From Rhizobium sp. ZPR4 (GTDB lineage Bacteria; Pseudomonadota; Alphaproteobacteria; Rhizobiales; Rhizobiaceae): 64,000 bases of DNA. Position numbers and translations under genes: made by a program. This document shows positions 51,088 to 60,134 of the stretch, piece after piece. Location: the NCBI RefSeq assembly GCF_040215725.1, contig NZ_CP157969.1:248001-312000 (forward strand). Reading direction: 5' to 3'. Below the pieces are notes generated by a model that saw nothing but the letters and a program-made list of their open reading frames with translations, ran no database searches and was not told the DNA's origin. Each line of letters begins with the position of its first letter. Position 1 is the first letter of the stretch.

Positions 51088-52063
51088 TCTGCCTTGGTTG
51101 CTTGTTCTTGTGCCTCTGCCGCTCGTCGTGCGCTGGCTTTTTCCTCCGCATCACGCCACGTCGCCGTCCGTCAGACTGCCATTCTTTGACGAAGTAGCAA
51201 AAGCTGCTGGCGTTACCCCGGCTCGTGGGTCGATCGCGGCGAGACGGTCACGATCGCAGATCATCGTCGAAACAATTGCATGGTGTCTGCTTATCCTTGC
51301 GCTTGCAAGGCCACAATTCATCGAGCCGCCTCTCGAGAAGCTGGAGCCTCAGCGTGACATCCTCCTGGCGCTTGATCTCTCGCAATCGATGGATACACGC
51401 GATTTCCCGGGTGCCGACGGCAAGCCTGAACCCCGTGTCGATGCGGTCAGACAGACCGTATCCGATTTCATTGAAAAGCGCAGCGGTGACCGGATCGGCT
51501 TGATCGCCTTCGGCGACGCCCCCTACCCTCTTGCACCCTTTACCATGGACCACGCCCTCGTGCGCACGCTGGTTGCGGGCCTGCTTCCGGGAATTGCGGG
51601 ACCGCGGACCTCGCTTGGGGATTCACTGGGGCTTGCCATTCGCATGTTCGACAAGACGAACGTACCCGAGAAGGTCCTGATCCTTTTGACGGATGGTAAT
51701 GACACGGCAAGTAAGATGCCACCGTTGAAGGCAGCCGAGATCGCCAAGGCAAAGGGCATTGTCATCCACACGGTTGGGATTGGCGATCCGAAAGCCACCG
51801 GCGAGGAGAAGCTCGACATCTCGACCCTGCAACAGATCGCAGCAAAGACTGGCGGGCGCTACTTTTTCGGCAGTGATCAGGCCTCGCTTGCCACGATCTA
51901 CAATGTGCTCGATGCCATCACGCCGCAAGACCAGAAGCGGCTGTCCTGGCGGCCACGTGTCGAACTGTTTCAGTGGCCGCTCGCCATGGCGTTTTCCCTC
52001 CTATCAGGATGGTGCCTGCTCACAGGGCTTATTGGTCACGCCAGGCGGAGGGTGGCAACATGA
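51074..52063 (+). CDS. BatA-like VWA-domain membrane protein
   Basis: The 329-residue product starts with a membrane helix (MYQLDLPWLLVLVPLPLVVR), has a second helix near residue 65-80, and then a VWA domain. The MIDAS reads ILLALDLSQSMDTRD (DxSxS), and ILLTDGNDTASKMP gives the TDG motif. A C-terminal helix (FQWPLAMAFSLLSGWCLLTG) follows. This is the BatA layout and length. It overlaps the preceding DUF4381 gene and the next VWA gene (ATGA). Confidence 0.92.
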   Translation: MYQLDLPWLLVLVPLPLVVRWLFPPHHATSPSVRLPFFDEVAKAAGVTPARGSIAARRSRSQIIVETIAWCLLILALARPQFIEPPLEKLEPQRDILLALDLSQSMDTRDFPGADGKPEPRVDAVRQTVSDFIEKRSGDRIGLIAFGDAPYPLAPFTMDHALVRTLVAGLLPGIAGPRTSLGDSLGLAIRMFDKTNVPEKVLILLTDGNDTASKMPPLKAAEIAKAKGIVIHTVGIGDPKATGEEKLDISTLQQIAAKTGGRYFFGSDQASLATIYNVLDAITPQDQKRLSWRPRVELFQWPLAMAFSLLSGWCLLTGLIGHARRRVAT

Positions 52064-53607
52064 TCTCCGACCTCCATTTTCTGAGACCATGGTGGCTGAT
52101 GGCGCTGATCGTGCCACTTGTGGTCATTTGGCTATCGTCGCGAACACTGGATATAAGGCGTCGCTGGAGCAGCATGATTGCGCCCCATCTACTCGACAAA
52201 TTGCTGGTCGAACCCGATCAACGTGGCAATCTGAGACCCGCCTGGTTGCTTGCGATTGTACTTGGTCTCTCCATCCTCGGTCTGGCCGGTCCGACCTGGC
52301 AGCACGAAGCGCCACCTTTCCTCGCCGATACCGCGGCACTGGTCATTGCCGTCGACCTTTCGCCGACCATGGATGCCGTTGACATAAGCCCGAGCCGGAT
52401 CGAGCGCGCAAAGCTGAAAATCCACGATATTCTGGCGACACGCCAAGGCGCCCGCACGGGCGTAATCGCCTATGCGGGAACAGCCCATCTGGTTGTTCCG
52501 CTCACCGACGACAATGCCCTGATCGAGACCTATACGGACGCCCTTGCAACCGGCATCATGCCGAAGCCGGGGAAAGATACGTCGGCTGCGCTCAATCTGG
52601 CCGGCGGGTTGATGAAGGCGGAGGGCGGCCCCGGAACCATTCTGCTGCTGACCGACGGGGTCGAGAAGGCAGCTGAGGCAGCAGCAAAGCAGATCGATAG
52701 TAATCTGCTGATACTGGGCTTCGGGACGGAGGCCGGCGGTGTGGTCGACTCAGCAGGTGGTCGTGCTTTTTCGCCCGATGGCGGAAAAAGGCTCAATTCG
52801 GCGCTCGACCTAGGCGCTCTGCGCGGCACCGCAACCGGGATGGGTGCAGAGGTGGCAACCATGACCGATGACGATGCGGATGTCCGGTGGATCGCTGAGA
52901 ATATCCAAGCAAATTTCATCCGGCAAAATACCGGGAGCGGTGATCGCTGGCGCGATCTGGGATGGTGGCTTGTGGTGCCAACGGTGCTTGCATTCGCGCT
53001 CTCGTTTCGCCGCGGCTGGGTTGTCAAGGTGGCGATCGTAGTCCTCACCATGCGGCTTATCGTGCCGACGGAAGCCCGCGCCGCAGACTTCGCCGACATG
53101 TGGCTCACCTCCGATCAGCAAGGGCAACTGGCGTTCGAGCGCGGACAGTTCGAGCGCGCGGCAAGCCTGTTCAAGGATCCGAACTGGAAAGGCGTCGCGC
53201 TCTATCGGGCCGGCCGCTACCGACAGGCATCGCAAGCTTTTGCGATGTCAGACACAGCGGAGGCCTGGTACAACCAGGGCAATTGCCTGGTTCATACAGG
53301 CGAGTTCGACGAGGCAATCGCGGCCTATCACAAGGCACTGGAGAAGCGGAAGGCATGGCCGGAGGCTGAGGCAAATCTCGCCATTGCCGAACTCTTGAAA
53401 AAGAAACAGCAAGAGGACGACGAAGAGGCACAGGAACCGAACGAAAAACCTGATAGCATTCAGTTCGATGACAAGGGCAAGCGCGGCAAGGCTGGCATGA
53501 TCGATATGGCCGAGCAGACTTCGGAGATGTGGATCAGGAACATCGCCGTCAGCCCAGCAGACCTGATGGCGCGAAAGTTTGCCCTCGAGGATCGCGGGGC
53601 GCGGTGA
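52060..53607 (+). CDS. BatB/BatC-like VWA protein with TPR tail
   Basis: The 515-residue product has two N-terminal membrane helices. A VWA domain follows with MIDAS LVIAVDLSPTMDAVD and ILLLTDGVEKAAEAA. There is another helix pair around residue 310-345, then TPRs (WKGVALYRAGRYRQASQAFA, AWYNQGNCLVHTGEFDEAIA, AYHKALEKRKAWPEAEANLA) and an acidic tail. This joins the BatB and BatC functions in one chain, as in many proteobacteria. It couples to the BatA gene and to the BatD gene by 4-base and 1-base overlaps. Confidence 0.9.
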   Translation: MISDLHFLRPWWLMALIVPLVVIWLSSRTLDIRRRWSSMIAPHLLDKLLVEPDQRGNLRPAWLLAIVLGLSILGLAGPTWQHEAPPFLADTAALVIAVDLSPTMDAVDISPSRIERAKLKIHDILATRQGARTGVIAYAGTAHLVVPLTDDNALIETYTDALATGIMPKPGKDTSAALNLAGGLMKAEGGPGTILLLTDGVEKAAEAAAKQIDSNLLILGFGTEAGGVVDSAGGRAFSPDGGKRLNSALDLGALRGTATGMGAEVATMTDDDADVRWIAENIQANFIRQNTGSGDRWRDLGWWLVVPTVLAFALSFRRGWVVKVAIVVLTMRLIVPTEARAADFADMWLTSDQQGQLAFERGQFERAASLFKDPNWKGVALYRAGRYRQASQAFAMSDTAEAWYNQGNCLVHTGEFDEAIAAYHKALEKRKAWPEAEANLAIAELLKKKQQEDDEEAQEPNEKPDSIQFDDKGKRGKAGMIDMAEQTSEMWIRNIAVSPADLMARKFALEDRGAR

Positions 53608-54902
53608 TGAGATGGCTGCTATTCCTGTTACTATTGATGCCGGCCCCGGCCATGGCCGCCGATCCATTTGCCCGCGCGCGCATCGAAGACGCGAAGGCCG
53701 TCGTACCTGGTCAGCAGGTGCATCTGACGGTCGAGGTCCTTGCACCGAATTATTTCACCTCGCCGCCACAGTTTCCCCTGTTCGACCTGCCGGATGCCAT
53801 GGTCACCCTTCCGGAAGAGCGCGCGCGTACTGCGGTGCAATCGATCGACGGGACGCAATATTCCATGATCGCGCATACCTATCTGATCGTTCCGCAGGCC
53901 ACGGGGACATTCGATGTGCCACCAATTCGAATAGAACTTGGCTATTTTGGAGATGGTGTTCCGGTCGAGGCGGTGACAGCAACTCAGCCGGTCTCCTTTA
54001 CCGTTGCAACCGGCACGAATGTTGCGGATGGGAGCACAGCCGTCGAGTTTGCGGCTCGTAGACTTGAGGTCACCCAGACCTTCGACCGTGATCAGGACCG
54101 GTTGAAGACCGGCGATACCCTTGTGCGTACCATTTCGGTGACCGCCGCCGATACCCAGTCGATGCTGATGCCGCCGGTCAACCTCGGTGTTGTTGATGGG
54201 CTTCACCAATATGTGAAGCAGCCAGCGCTTGCCGATAATATCGCTCAGGATAGAGGCACGGTGAGCCGGAGAACGGAAACCATCGCCTATACGATGACAG
54301 CGGCCGGGAGCTTCATGCTTCCGGAGATCAATTATCCCTGGTTTGATATCAATTCTCACATGTCGGCGGTTGCCAGTTTGCCAGCAAGGACAATCCTCGT
54401 GTCACCGGCGCCCGCAGCCACTGGAATCGCCCCCGCATCCCACCGTGAAATACGAGACGTCCTTGAAGAGCGGCGCGCCGTCGCCATTTGGATTCTTGGC
54501 ATCTTATTAGTGGTCAGTGTCTGTTGGCGTGCACGCGACCTTCCGGAAAAAATCGCCGAGATGACGAGAAATGGCCTCGCGCGCATTTCGCAATCGCGCC
54601 GATACCGGCTCAGGCGTCTCAAATCCACAATTGCCTCGGCCGATCTGCCAAAGGTCTACGCCGCACTCCAGCAATGGAGCAGGTCCGAGGGCTATCATAC
54701 ACTTCATGCATGGGCGAATGCGCATCAGCCGGAACTGCGCGGGCATATTCAAGCGCTCGAGGCTAGGCTCTTTGGCGGAAGCCCAAATGATGTCGATCGA
54801 AAACGCATTGCAGCGCTTGTCGCAAGAAGACAGACACAACTCTTTGTGCGATCGTCGGGCCGACACCTTCCCGCGCTCAATCCGACCTCGAAGCCCCGCT
54901 AG
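53607..54902 (+). CDS. BatD-like exported/membrane protein
   Basis: The 431-residue product has a signal peptide (MRWLLFLLLLMPAPAMA, cut before ADPFARARI). Beta-sandwich repeats follow (VVPGQQVHLTVEVLAPNYFT, IRIELGYFGDGVPVEAVTAT, DTLVRTISVTAADTQSMLMP). A transmembrane helix lies at ~300-318 (VAIWILGILLVVSVCW) and a C-terminal cytoplasmic helical region completes it. This matches BatD of oxygen-tolerance operons. It closes the MoxR operon; the next gene has its own promoter motif. Confidence 0.85.
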   Translation: MRWLLFLLLLMPAPAMAADPFARARIEDAKAVVPGQQVHLTVEVLAPNYFTSPPQFPLFDLPDAMVTLPEERARTAVQSIDGTQYSMIAHTYLIVPQATGTFDVPPIRIELGYFGDGVPVEAVTATQPVSFTVATGTNVADGSTAVEFAARRLEVTQTFDRDQDRLKTGDTLVRTISVTAADTQSMLMPPVNLGVVDGLHQYVKQPALADNIAQDRGTVSRRTETIAYTMTAAGSFMLPEINYPWFDINSHMSAVASLPARTILVSPAPAATGIAPASHREIRDVLEERRAVAIWILGILLVVSVCWRARDLPEKIAEMTRNGLARISQSRRYRLRRLKSTIASADLPKVYAALQQWSRSEGYHTLHAWANAHQPELRGHIQALEARLFGGSPNDVDRKRIAALVARRQTQLFVRSSGRHLPALNPTSKPR

Positions 54903-54951
54903 CGGCATAATGGAGCACGTTTGCGGCCGGCTTACGTAAACGTTCCCGCGA

Positions 54952-54970
54952 TTTACTGTTGCGTACTTAC
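54952..54970 (+). promoter_or_regulatory. Envelope-regulon motif copy 5
   Basis: TTTACTGTTGCGTACTTAC, 51 bases before the formylglycine-generating-enzyme start at 55022 and facing it. Confidence 0.8.
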
Positions 54971-55021
54971 GTGTCGACATGAAGCAAAGCAAACATGGCC
55001 TCTCATCAACCGGAGGCGACG

Positions 55022-55987
55022 ATGTCACTGGCGTTCGACGGCGTTGAGCAGGAAGGCATAGCCCCTGCCGGCATGATATGGATACCGGGGCAAACCTACA
55101 GGATGGGATCGGACAATCACTATCCTGAGGAAGCGCCGGCGCATCCGGTCAAGGTGGACGGCTTCTGGATCGATGAGACGCCGGTCACAAATCGCCGTTT
55201 CATGCAATTCGTCAACGACACCGGCTATGTGACGACGGCGGAAAAAGCGCCCGATCCCAAGGATTATCCCGGCGCTCTTCCATCAATGCTGCGGGCCGGT
55301 TCGCTGGTCTTTTCGCAACCCAAAGCGATCGACGGATCGGATATCCGGCAATGGTGGGCGTTCAAGTTCGGCGCAAACTGGCGCCGCCCGCTTGGAGGCC
55401 TGAGCGACCTTCGCGGAAAACTCGATCACCCCGTCATTCATGTCGCCTGGAGCGATGCCAGGGCCTATGCCGACTGGGCAGGACTGGATCTGCCGACGGA
55501 GGCGGAGTGGGAACTGGCCGCCCGCGGTGGACTGGATGACAGCGAATTTGCCTGGGGAGACGAGTTGCAGCCGGGTGGCGAGCTCATGGCCAACACCTGG
55601 CAGGGAACGTTTCCGACCCATTCGACCAAACCGAAGGGCCAGGAACGCACCACACCCGTCCGTTCGTTTCCCGCCAACGGCTACGGGCTCTACGATATGA
55701 TCGGCAATGTATGGGAATGGACGGCCGACTATTGGACGACACGCCACCCCGAACCGGCGGCGCATTCCTGTTGCATTCCAAGCAATCCGAGGGGTGGCAA
55801 CGTTGAGGCCAGTTTCGACCCTCGACAGCCGAATATAAAAATTGCGCGACGCGTGCTGAAGGGTGGCTCGCATTTGTGTGCCCCGAACTACTGCCGTCGC
55901 TACCGACCCGCCGCCCGGCATGCCGAGCCGGAGGACACATCCACGAGCCATGTGGGCTTTCGATGCGTGAGACGAATTAAAGCGTAA
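55022..55987 (+). CDS. Formylglycine-generating enzyme (sulfatase-modifying factor)
   Basis: The 321-residue product matches FGE/SUMF1: GMIWIPGQTYRMGSDNHYPE at the start, VDGFWIDETPVTNRRFMQFV, HVAWSDARAYADWAGLDLPT, EAEWELAARGG, GYGLYDMIGNVWEWTADYW and the active-site GGSHLCAPNYCRRYRPAAR with the C-x4-C pair. The enzyme uses copper and oxygen to oxidise the sulfatase Cys to formylglycine. No signal peptide is evident, so it should act on the nascent sulfatase in the cytoplasm. GGAGG 5 bases upstream decides ATG 55022 over 54995. It and the sulfatase gene at 46915 share the regulon motif. Confidence 0.95.
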   Translation: MSLAFDGVEQEGIAPAGMIWIPGQTYRMGSDNHYPEEAPAHPVKVDGFWIDETPVTNRRFMQFVNDTGYVTTAEKAPDPKDYPGALPSMLRAGSLVFSQPKAIDGSDIRQWWAFKFGANWRRPLGGLSDLRGKLDHPVIHVAWSDARAYADWAGLDLPTEAEWELAARGGLDDSEFAWGDELQPGGELMANTWQGTFPTHSTKPKGQERTTPVRSFPANGYGLYDMIGNVWEWTADYWTTRHPEPAAHSCCIPSNPRGGNVEASFDPRQPNIKIARRVLKGGSHLCAPNYCRRYRPAARHAEPEDTSTSHVGFRCVRRIKA

Positions 55988-55998
55988 GGAGAGGTGCG

Positions 55999-57012
55999 AT
56001 GAACAGAGCTCATGATAAGATCGAGGCGGCTCTCGCCTCCTTGATCGCAGGGTTTGCCTTGCTCCTGATTGGCGTGCTCCCCGCTCTGGCGCAGGAGCCA
56101 TTGACATCATGGAACGATACGGCAGCCAAATCCCGCATCATCGATTTCGTCAAGGCGACGGTGACCCAAGGTGGTGACGGCTATGTCGCGCCCGAGGACC
56201 GGATCGCCGTTTTCGACAATGACGGCACGCTCTGGACGGAGCAGCCATATTACGTGCAGCTTGGCTTCATGCTCGACCGCGTCAAGACACTCGCGCCACA
56301 ACATCCGGAATGGAAGACGAAGGAGCCGTTCAAGAGCATTCTGAATGGTGACCTGAAGGGGTTGGCCAAGGGTGGAGAAATGGGGATCGTCGAACTGGCC
56401 ACGGCGACGCATTCCGGCATGACGACCGATCAGTTCAACAAGATCGTCACGGACTGGTTTGCCAAAGCGACCCATCCGAAGACCGGCAAGCCTTACACGG
56501 ACATGACCTATGTGCCGATGCGCGAGCTCCTGGATTACCTGCGTGCCAACGGTTTCAAGACCTATATTGTATCCGGCGGCGGCGTCGAATTCATCCGGCC
56601 GGTTACGGAGCGCCTATACGGTATTCCGCCCGAGCAGGTCGTCGGCAGCACGATCGCCACCGAATATGCGATCGTCGGTGACGTGCCGGTCCTCAAACGC
56701 CTGCCTAAGATCGACTTCGTCGATGATGGCCGAGGTAAGCCCTCGGGTATCAACAAGTTCATCGGCCGCAAACCAATCTTCGTGGCCGGCAATTCCGACG
56801 GCGACTATGAGATGATGCGCTGGGTAACTGCGGCCAAGGGGCCGGGTTTCGCGATGCTTATCCATCATACCGATGCCGACCGGGAATATGCCTATGATCG
56901 CCAGTCGGTCTTTGGTAAGCTCGATAAGGCACTGGACGAGGCGCAACGCCGCAATTGGCTTGTCGTGGACATGAAGAGCGATTGGAAGAAGGTCTTTGCC
57001 TTTGAGCAATAA
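55999..57012 (+). CDS. Exported HAD-superfamily phosphatase
   Basis: The 337-residue product has a long hydrophobic N-terminal signal (ALASLIAGFALLLIGVLPALA, cut before QEPLTS). The HAD motifs follow: IAVFDNDGTLW (DxDGT), TYIVSGGGVEFIRPV (S/T motif), a downstream Lys region, and VAGNSDGDYEMMRW (motif IV acidic pair). It resembles periplasmic phosphoserine-phosphatase-like HAD enzymes. It follows the FGE gene by 11 bases with its own AGGAGAGG site, so it is the second gene of that operon. Substrate unknown. Confidence 0.88.
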   Translation: MNRAHDKIEAALASLIAGFALLLIGVLPALAQEPLTSWNDTAAKSRIIDFVKATVTQGGDGYVAPEDRIAVFDNDGTLWTEQPYYVQLGFMLDRVKTLAPQHPEWKTKEPFKSILNGDLKGLAKGGEMGIVELATATHSGMTTDQFNKIVTDWFAKATHPKTGKPYTDMTYVPMRELLDYLRANGFKTYIVSGGGVEFIRPVTERLYGIPPEQVVGSTIATEYAIVGDVPVLKRLPKIDFVDDGRGKPSGINKFIGRKPIFVAGNSDGDYEMMRWVTAAKGPGFAMLIHHTDADREYAYDRQSVFGKLDKALDEAQRRNWLVVDMKSDWKKVFAFEQ

Positions 57013-57051
57013 GGGCGGTCGAGCCACAAGAAACGATGGGCAATGAGGTTG

Positions 57052-57087
57052 CGATTGCCCGGTAGTTTTCGAGCTACCGGGCAATCG
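57052..57087. terminator. Strong 14-bp hairpin between convergent genes (possible bidirectional terminator)
   Basis: CGATTGCCCGGTAG pairs perfectly with CTACCGGGCAATCG around an 8-base loop TTTTCGAG. It lies 40 bases after the HAD gene, in front of a reverse-strand gene that ends at 57210. There is no T-run on either side, so termination is likely but not certain. Confidence 0.6.
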
Positions 57088-57209
57088 ATATCCATCTGAA
57101 ACATGGAAACGTGGCATCACTCTGGTGCCGCGTTTGCTTTTGGCCCAACCTGCAATCCGATGCCTGAGGCGCGGCAACCGCGCTCCAGGGAAGGCAGCAC
57201 CCGGCCCTT

Positions 57210-58190
57210 TTACTGCGCCGATACCGGCTTGGTGATGGACAATGGCATGGACAGGGTGACAAACACGGCATCACCGTCTGCACGGTTCTTCGTATCAAAT
57301 TCATGAAAATATTTCAGTCGGGCGGACACCGGCAGCTCTCCGACCTTGAAGTTCCAGCCGACCGTTGCACCGATCGCCATGGTTCGTCCCTTGAAATCTC
57401 CGAGCGTGGCTCCCTGTCCGCTGTCGCCGCTTACCTGCTGATAGTAGTAGCCAACCAGGCCAGCGTCGAACTGCTCATTGAAATGCTGGACCGCGGCCCA
57501 CTCAAAATGAAGCTCGTTGCCGGTCCGATAATTCGTTGCGGGATTTTCCGCATTGAAGGTCATGCCAACCGTCCCCGAAAGATCGAGGCCAATGGCTGGA
57601 TCGAGCCAGGTCATGGAGGCTGACACGTCCGCGCCCCAATGATGGAACGCAACATTGGCGATTTCGCCATCCTGATAGTCGCCGATCGGCACGTTGACCA
57701 TCACGCCGGTCTGCCAGTGAAAGTTGCCCGCTTCCCAGCCCAATAGCCCACTGATAACGGGATCCCCAACGGTGAAGACTGTGTCCGTGACGTTGCCCCC
57801 AACAGTGCGGCCGCGAGGGCCGGTCAAGGTCACATCGGCCGATGTCTTCATCCAGCCGACCGGCAACGTTGCTGACAAGCCAAACCGCCCTCCTGCGACA
57901 TCTTCCGGAAGTATCCACAAAATGGTCGGTAGCTCGAAGACCGCGTCGCCCCTGACGCCAACGGCCACCTTACCGCCTACCGGCAGAGATTTCCCCCCAC
58001 CCAGATCGCCAGAGTAAATATAGATATCATTCTGAAAATAGACACCCGGTGGCGGCGTGATGCCCGCGGCAGGGCCTTTGGATCCGAGGAGATAGAAGCC
58101 AGTCCCATTTTCCGCTGCCTGGGTTGCGGCACCCGATAACAACAAGGAAATACTTGCAGTCACCACGCGGGTCATATGATACAACTTCAT
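57210..58190 (-). CDS. Predicted outer-membrane channel (MetA-pathway/SphA-like)
   Basis: The 326-residue product has a signal peptide (MKLYHMTRVVTASISLLLSG to TQAA, cut before ENGTG). It then shows the pattern of the phenol-degradation MetA/SphA-type outer-membrane family: GTGFYLLGSKGPAAGITPPP near the start, GVYFQNDIYIYSGDLGGGKS, regular amphipathic strands, and the closing AVFVTLSMPLSITKPV strand. AGGGGA lies 5-6 bases before ATG 58190. It is downstream of motif copy 6 and lies on the same strand as the regulator gene, starting 106 bases after its end. Confidence 0.82.
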   Translation of the reverse strand: MKLYHMTRVVTASISLLLSGAATQAAENGTGFYLLGSKGPAAGITPPPGVYFQNDIYIYSGDLGGGKSLPVGGKVAVGVRGDAVFELPTILWILPEDVAGGRFGLSATLPVGWMKTSADVTLTGPRGRTVGGNVTDTVFTVGDPVISGLLGWEAGNFHWQTGVMVNVPIGDYQDGEIANVAFHHWGADVSASMTWLDPAIGLDLSGTVGMTFNAENPATNYRTGNELHFEWAAVQHFNEQFDAGLVGYYYQQVSGDSGQGATLGDFKGRTMAIGATVGWNFKVGELPVSARLKYFHEFDTKNRADGDAVFVTLSMPLSITKPVSAQ

Positions 58191-58265
58191 GCGTTTCCCC
58201 TCAAACACATCTACGCGTAGAACCCCTACAATCGACGGCAGGATGGGGCGGGTGGGCACTCCGTA

Positions 58266-58284
58266 CAAGTACGCAACTGTAAAT
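58266..58284 (-). promoter_or_regulatory. Envelope-regulon motif copy 6
   Basis: Reverse strand reads ATTTACAGTTGCGTACTTG, 75 bases before the outer-membrane gene start at 58190 and facing it. A second TTTAC precedes it by 12 bases (58291-58295 on the reverse strand). It lies just after the regulator's stop codon. Confidence 0.8.
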
Positions 58285-58295
58285 GTTGCGGTAAA

Positions 58296-60008
58296 TTACG
58301 GCTGACCATTGCTGGCGACAGCAGTGAAATTAGCACCGGCCTTGGAAAGTCCGGTTTCGAGATCGGCCACGATCTGGGGCTGCATGCGCACCGTCGCCAT
58401 TCTTTGATGAAAGAGACGTTCGAAGTCGTGATCGCGTCCCCTGGCGTCATCGAGACGAGCATTTGCATCCGGCGCGCCGAGCTGGCCCAAAGCTGCCGCT
58501 CTGACGGCGCGAACCATGAAGTCGGAGCAATTGACCTGTTCCGCCAGCAGCGACGCCTTGGACCAGTTGCCGTTTCGATAGGCATCAAGTGCAAGGACCA
58601 GCATAGCGTCGCGAGGCGGCACATCACTTTCGTCGCTGGCCGTCCGCGCAAGATCCACGCCCGCTTTCCAATAGCCCGATGAGAACAATACCAGGCCCAT
58701 CGATGCTGCAACTTCGGGGCTGTTCGGATTGAAAGAGATGGCACGGTTGCCCGCCTCGATCGCGACATCCGTCCGTCCTGCGAGAAAATGTACCGTCATC
58801 AGGGCCGTCTGCGCCCGATCTGAAAGCGGGGCGAGCGAGGCAGCCCGCTTGGCCAGTTCGAGGGCGCGATCGCGTATGGCGGCATTAATCGTATGACCAC
58901 GCGGCGATACCAGGATGCGGGCGAGCAGCGCGTTGGCATCAGGATCGTCAGGCACACGGGCAAGCGTGCGTTCCAAGCAGCCGGCAGCGGCGGCACTCTC
59001 AGCGCTGCCCCCTTCATCCAGGGCGAACTCTGCGCGAAGGACACAGGCGTTGCCAAGCGCGTCCTTCGGGTTACGTTGCATTTCGATCGTGTTGACGATC
59101 CCACGGGTTGCCGCGATGCGCCTTGCCAGTATCCCCACCATCTCTTCCCGCACGGTCCCAGCGCTTCGGCCACTGGCCTCAACCCTTTCGACACCTGATT
59201 TCAGGAGGTCACCGGAGGTACGGTCGACGATCTGCCACCAGACGCTGCGATCATCGTTATCGCCATAATATTTGATTTCGATATCGTAGCTGCGATTAGT
59301 ACTGCTCGCACGCACGCTGGCGAAGGTTGGCTTTGCCACCACCACGGTCTGAAACTGCGTCAGCACGGTGAGTAGCAAGTCACGCGCAAGGCTGGCTTCA
59401 CCAGCCATGTCGGGCGATACGGCCGACATGGTCACAGTCAATGTGGGTTTGGTCGTCATCGTCGGAGACAGATGCAGGAGACCTATTCCGGCTAGCAGGA
59501 CAACAAGGACAAGGACTGCCGCTCCCACGCCGATCCAAATGCTGCGGCGTCCCGCGGATATAGCCATTGCGGCTTCCTGCACGGACATAACCGTCGACGC
59601 AGGGGTTGCATCTGTGATAGCGGAGAGCTGATACCCTCGAACGAACGGCACTTTCAGGAACAATGTCAGATAGCTACCCTTGGGGATATGTATCGTGACA
59701 CCTAGCTCCGCGCCAAATACGCCATAATAGCTTTCGAGACTGGTTCGCAAACGGCTGATCTCGATACGAACAATGGGGTCGTTTGCTGCATCGAATCCGC
59801 TTGGACGACCGAGGACGTCAAGGGCAATCGAATAGGCCTTCACACCCTCTTCACATCCCGAGAGCCGGCGTTCGGCCAAATAGCGGAGAATGTCACGTTG
59901 CCGATCGGACACACGAAACCGGTCATCGCCGAGCAGCCGCTCAAGCTCAGCTTTGGCGTCGTCGAGCGAGACTTCGCGTTCCCCAGTCTCGTGCGATTTG
60001 ATGCTCAT
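58296..60008 (-). CDS. Membrane-anchored winged-helix regulator with periplasmic TPR domain (ToxR/CadC-like architecture)
   Basis: The 570-residue product has an N-terminal OmpR/trans_reg_C-like winged helix (~30-117: FRVSDRQRDILRYLAERRLS, DPIVRIEISRLRTSLESYYG, IHIPKGSYLTLF). One transmembrane helix follows (~157-180, SIWIGVGAAVLVLVVLLAGI), and about 390 residues outside the cytoplasm. The latter contain a domain around 190-330 and TPR-like helices at ~330-520 (AAAAGCLERTLARVPDDPDA, ALELAKRAASLAPLSDRAQT, AIEAGNRAISFNPNSPEVAA). Such proteins sense an envelope signal and act directly on DNA. It is the only DNA-binding protein inside the envelope cluster and is surrounded by motif copies, so it is the prime candidate reader. 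No motif copy precedes its own gene. Confidence 0.8.
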   Translation of the reverse strand: MSIKSHETGEREVSLDDAKAELERLLGDDRFRVSDRQRDILRYLAERRLSGCEEGVKAYSIALDVLGRPSGFDAANDPIVRIEISRLRTSLESYYGVFGAELGVTIHIPKGSYLTLFLKVPFVRGYQLSAITDATPASTVMSVQEAAMAISAGRRSIWIGVGAAVLVLVVLLAGIGLLHLSPTMTTKPTLTVTMSAVSPDMAGEASLARDLLLTVLTQFQTVVVAKPTFASVRASSTNRSYDIEIKYYGDNDDRSVWWQIVDRTSGDLLKSGVERVEASGRSAGTVREEMVGILARRIAATRGIVNTIEMQRNPKDALGNACVLRAEFALDEGGSAESAAAAGCLERTLARVPDDPDANALLARILVSPRGHTINAAIRDRALELAKRAASLAPLSDRAQTALMTVHFLAGRTDVAIEAGNRAISFNPNSPEVAASMGLVLFSSGYWKAGVDLARTASDESDVPPRDAMLVLALDAYRNGNWSKASLLAEQVNCSDFMVRAVRAAALGQLGAPDANARLDDARGRDHDFERLFHQRMATVRMQPQIVADLETGLSKAGANFTAVASNGQP

Positions 60009-60134
60009 ATCCCCAGCCCCACATGCGCAGATACACTAATGTAGGAATACGATATATATGACTATATAATGGAGGGTTGCAATACAGATTGCGAACAAAA
60101 CTAATGCGCGTTCAATCCTTTCAATTTCGACGTC

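Noticed and set aside
60009..60134. Regulon motif upstream of the membrane-anchored regulator gene
   Set aside because: The region is AT-rich but contains no TTTAC/CGTACT combination, so autoregulation through this motif is not supported.
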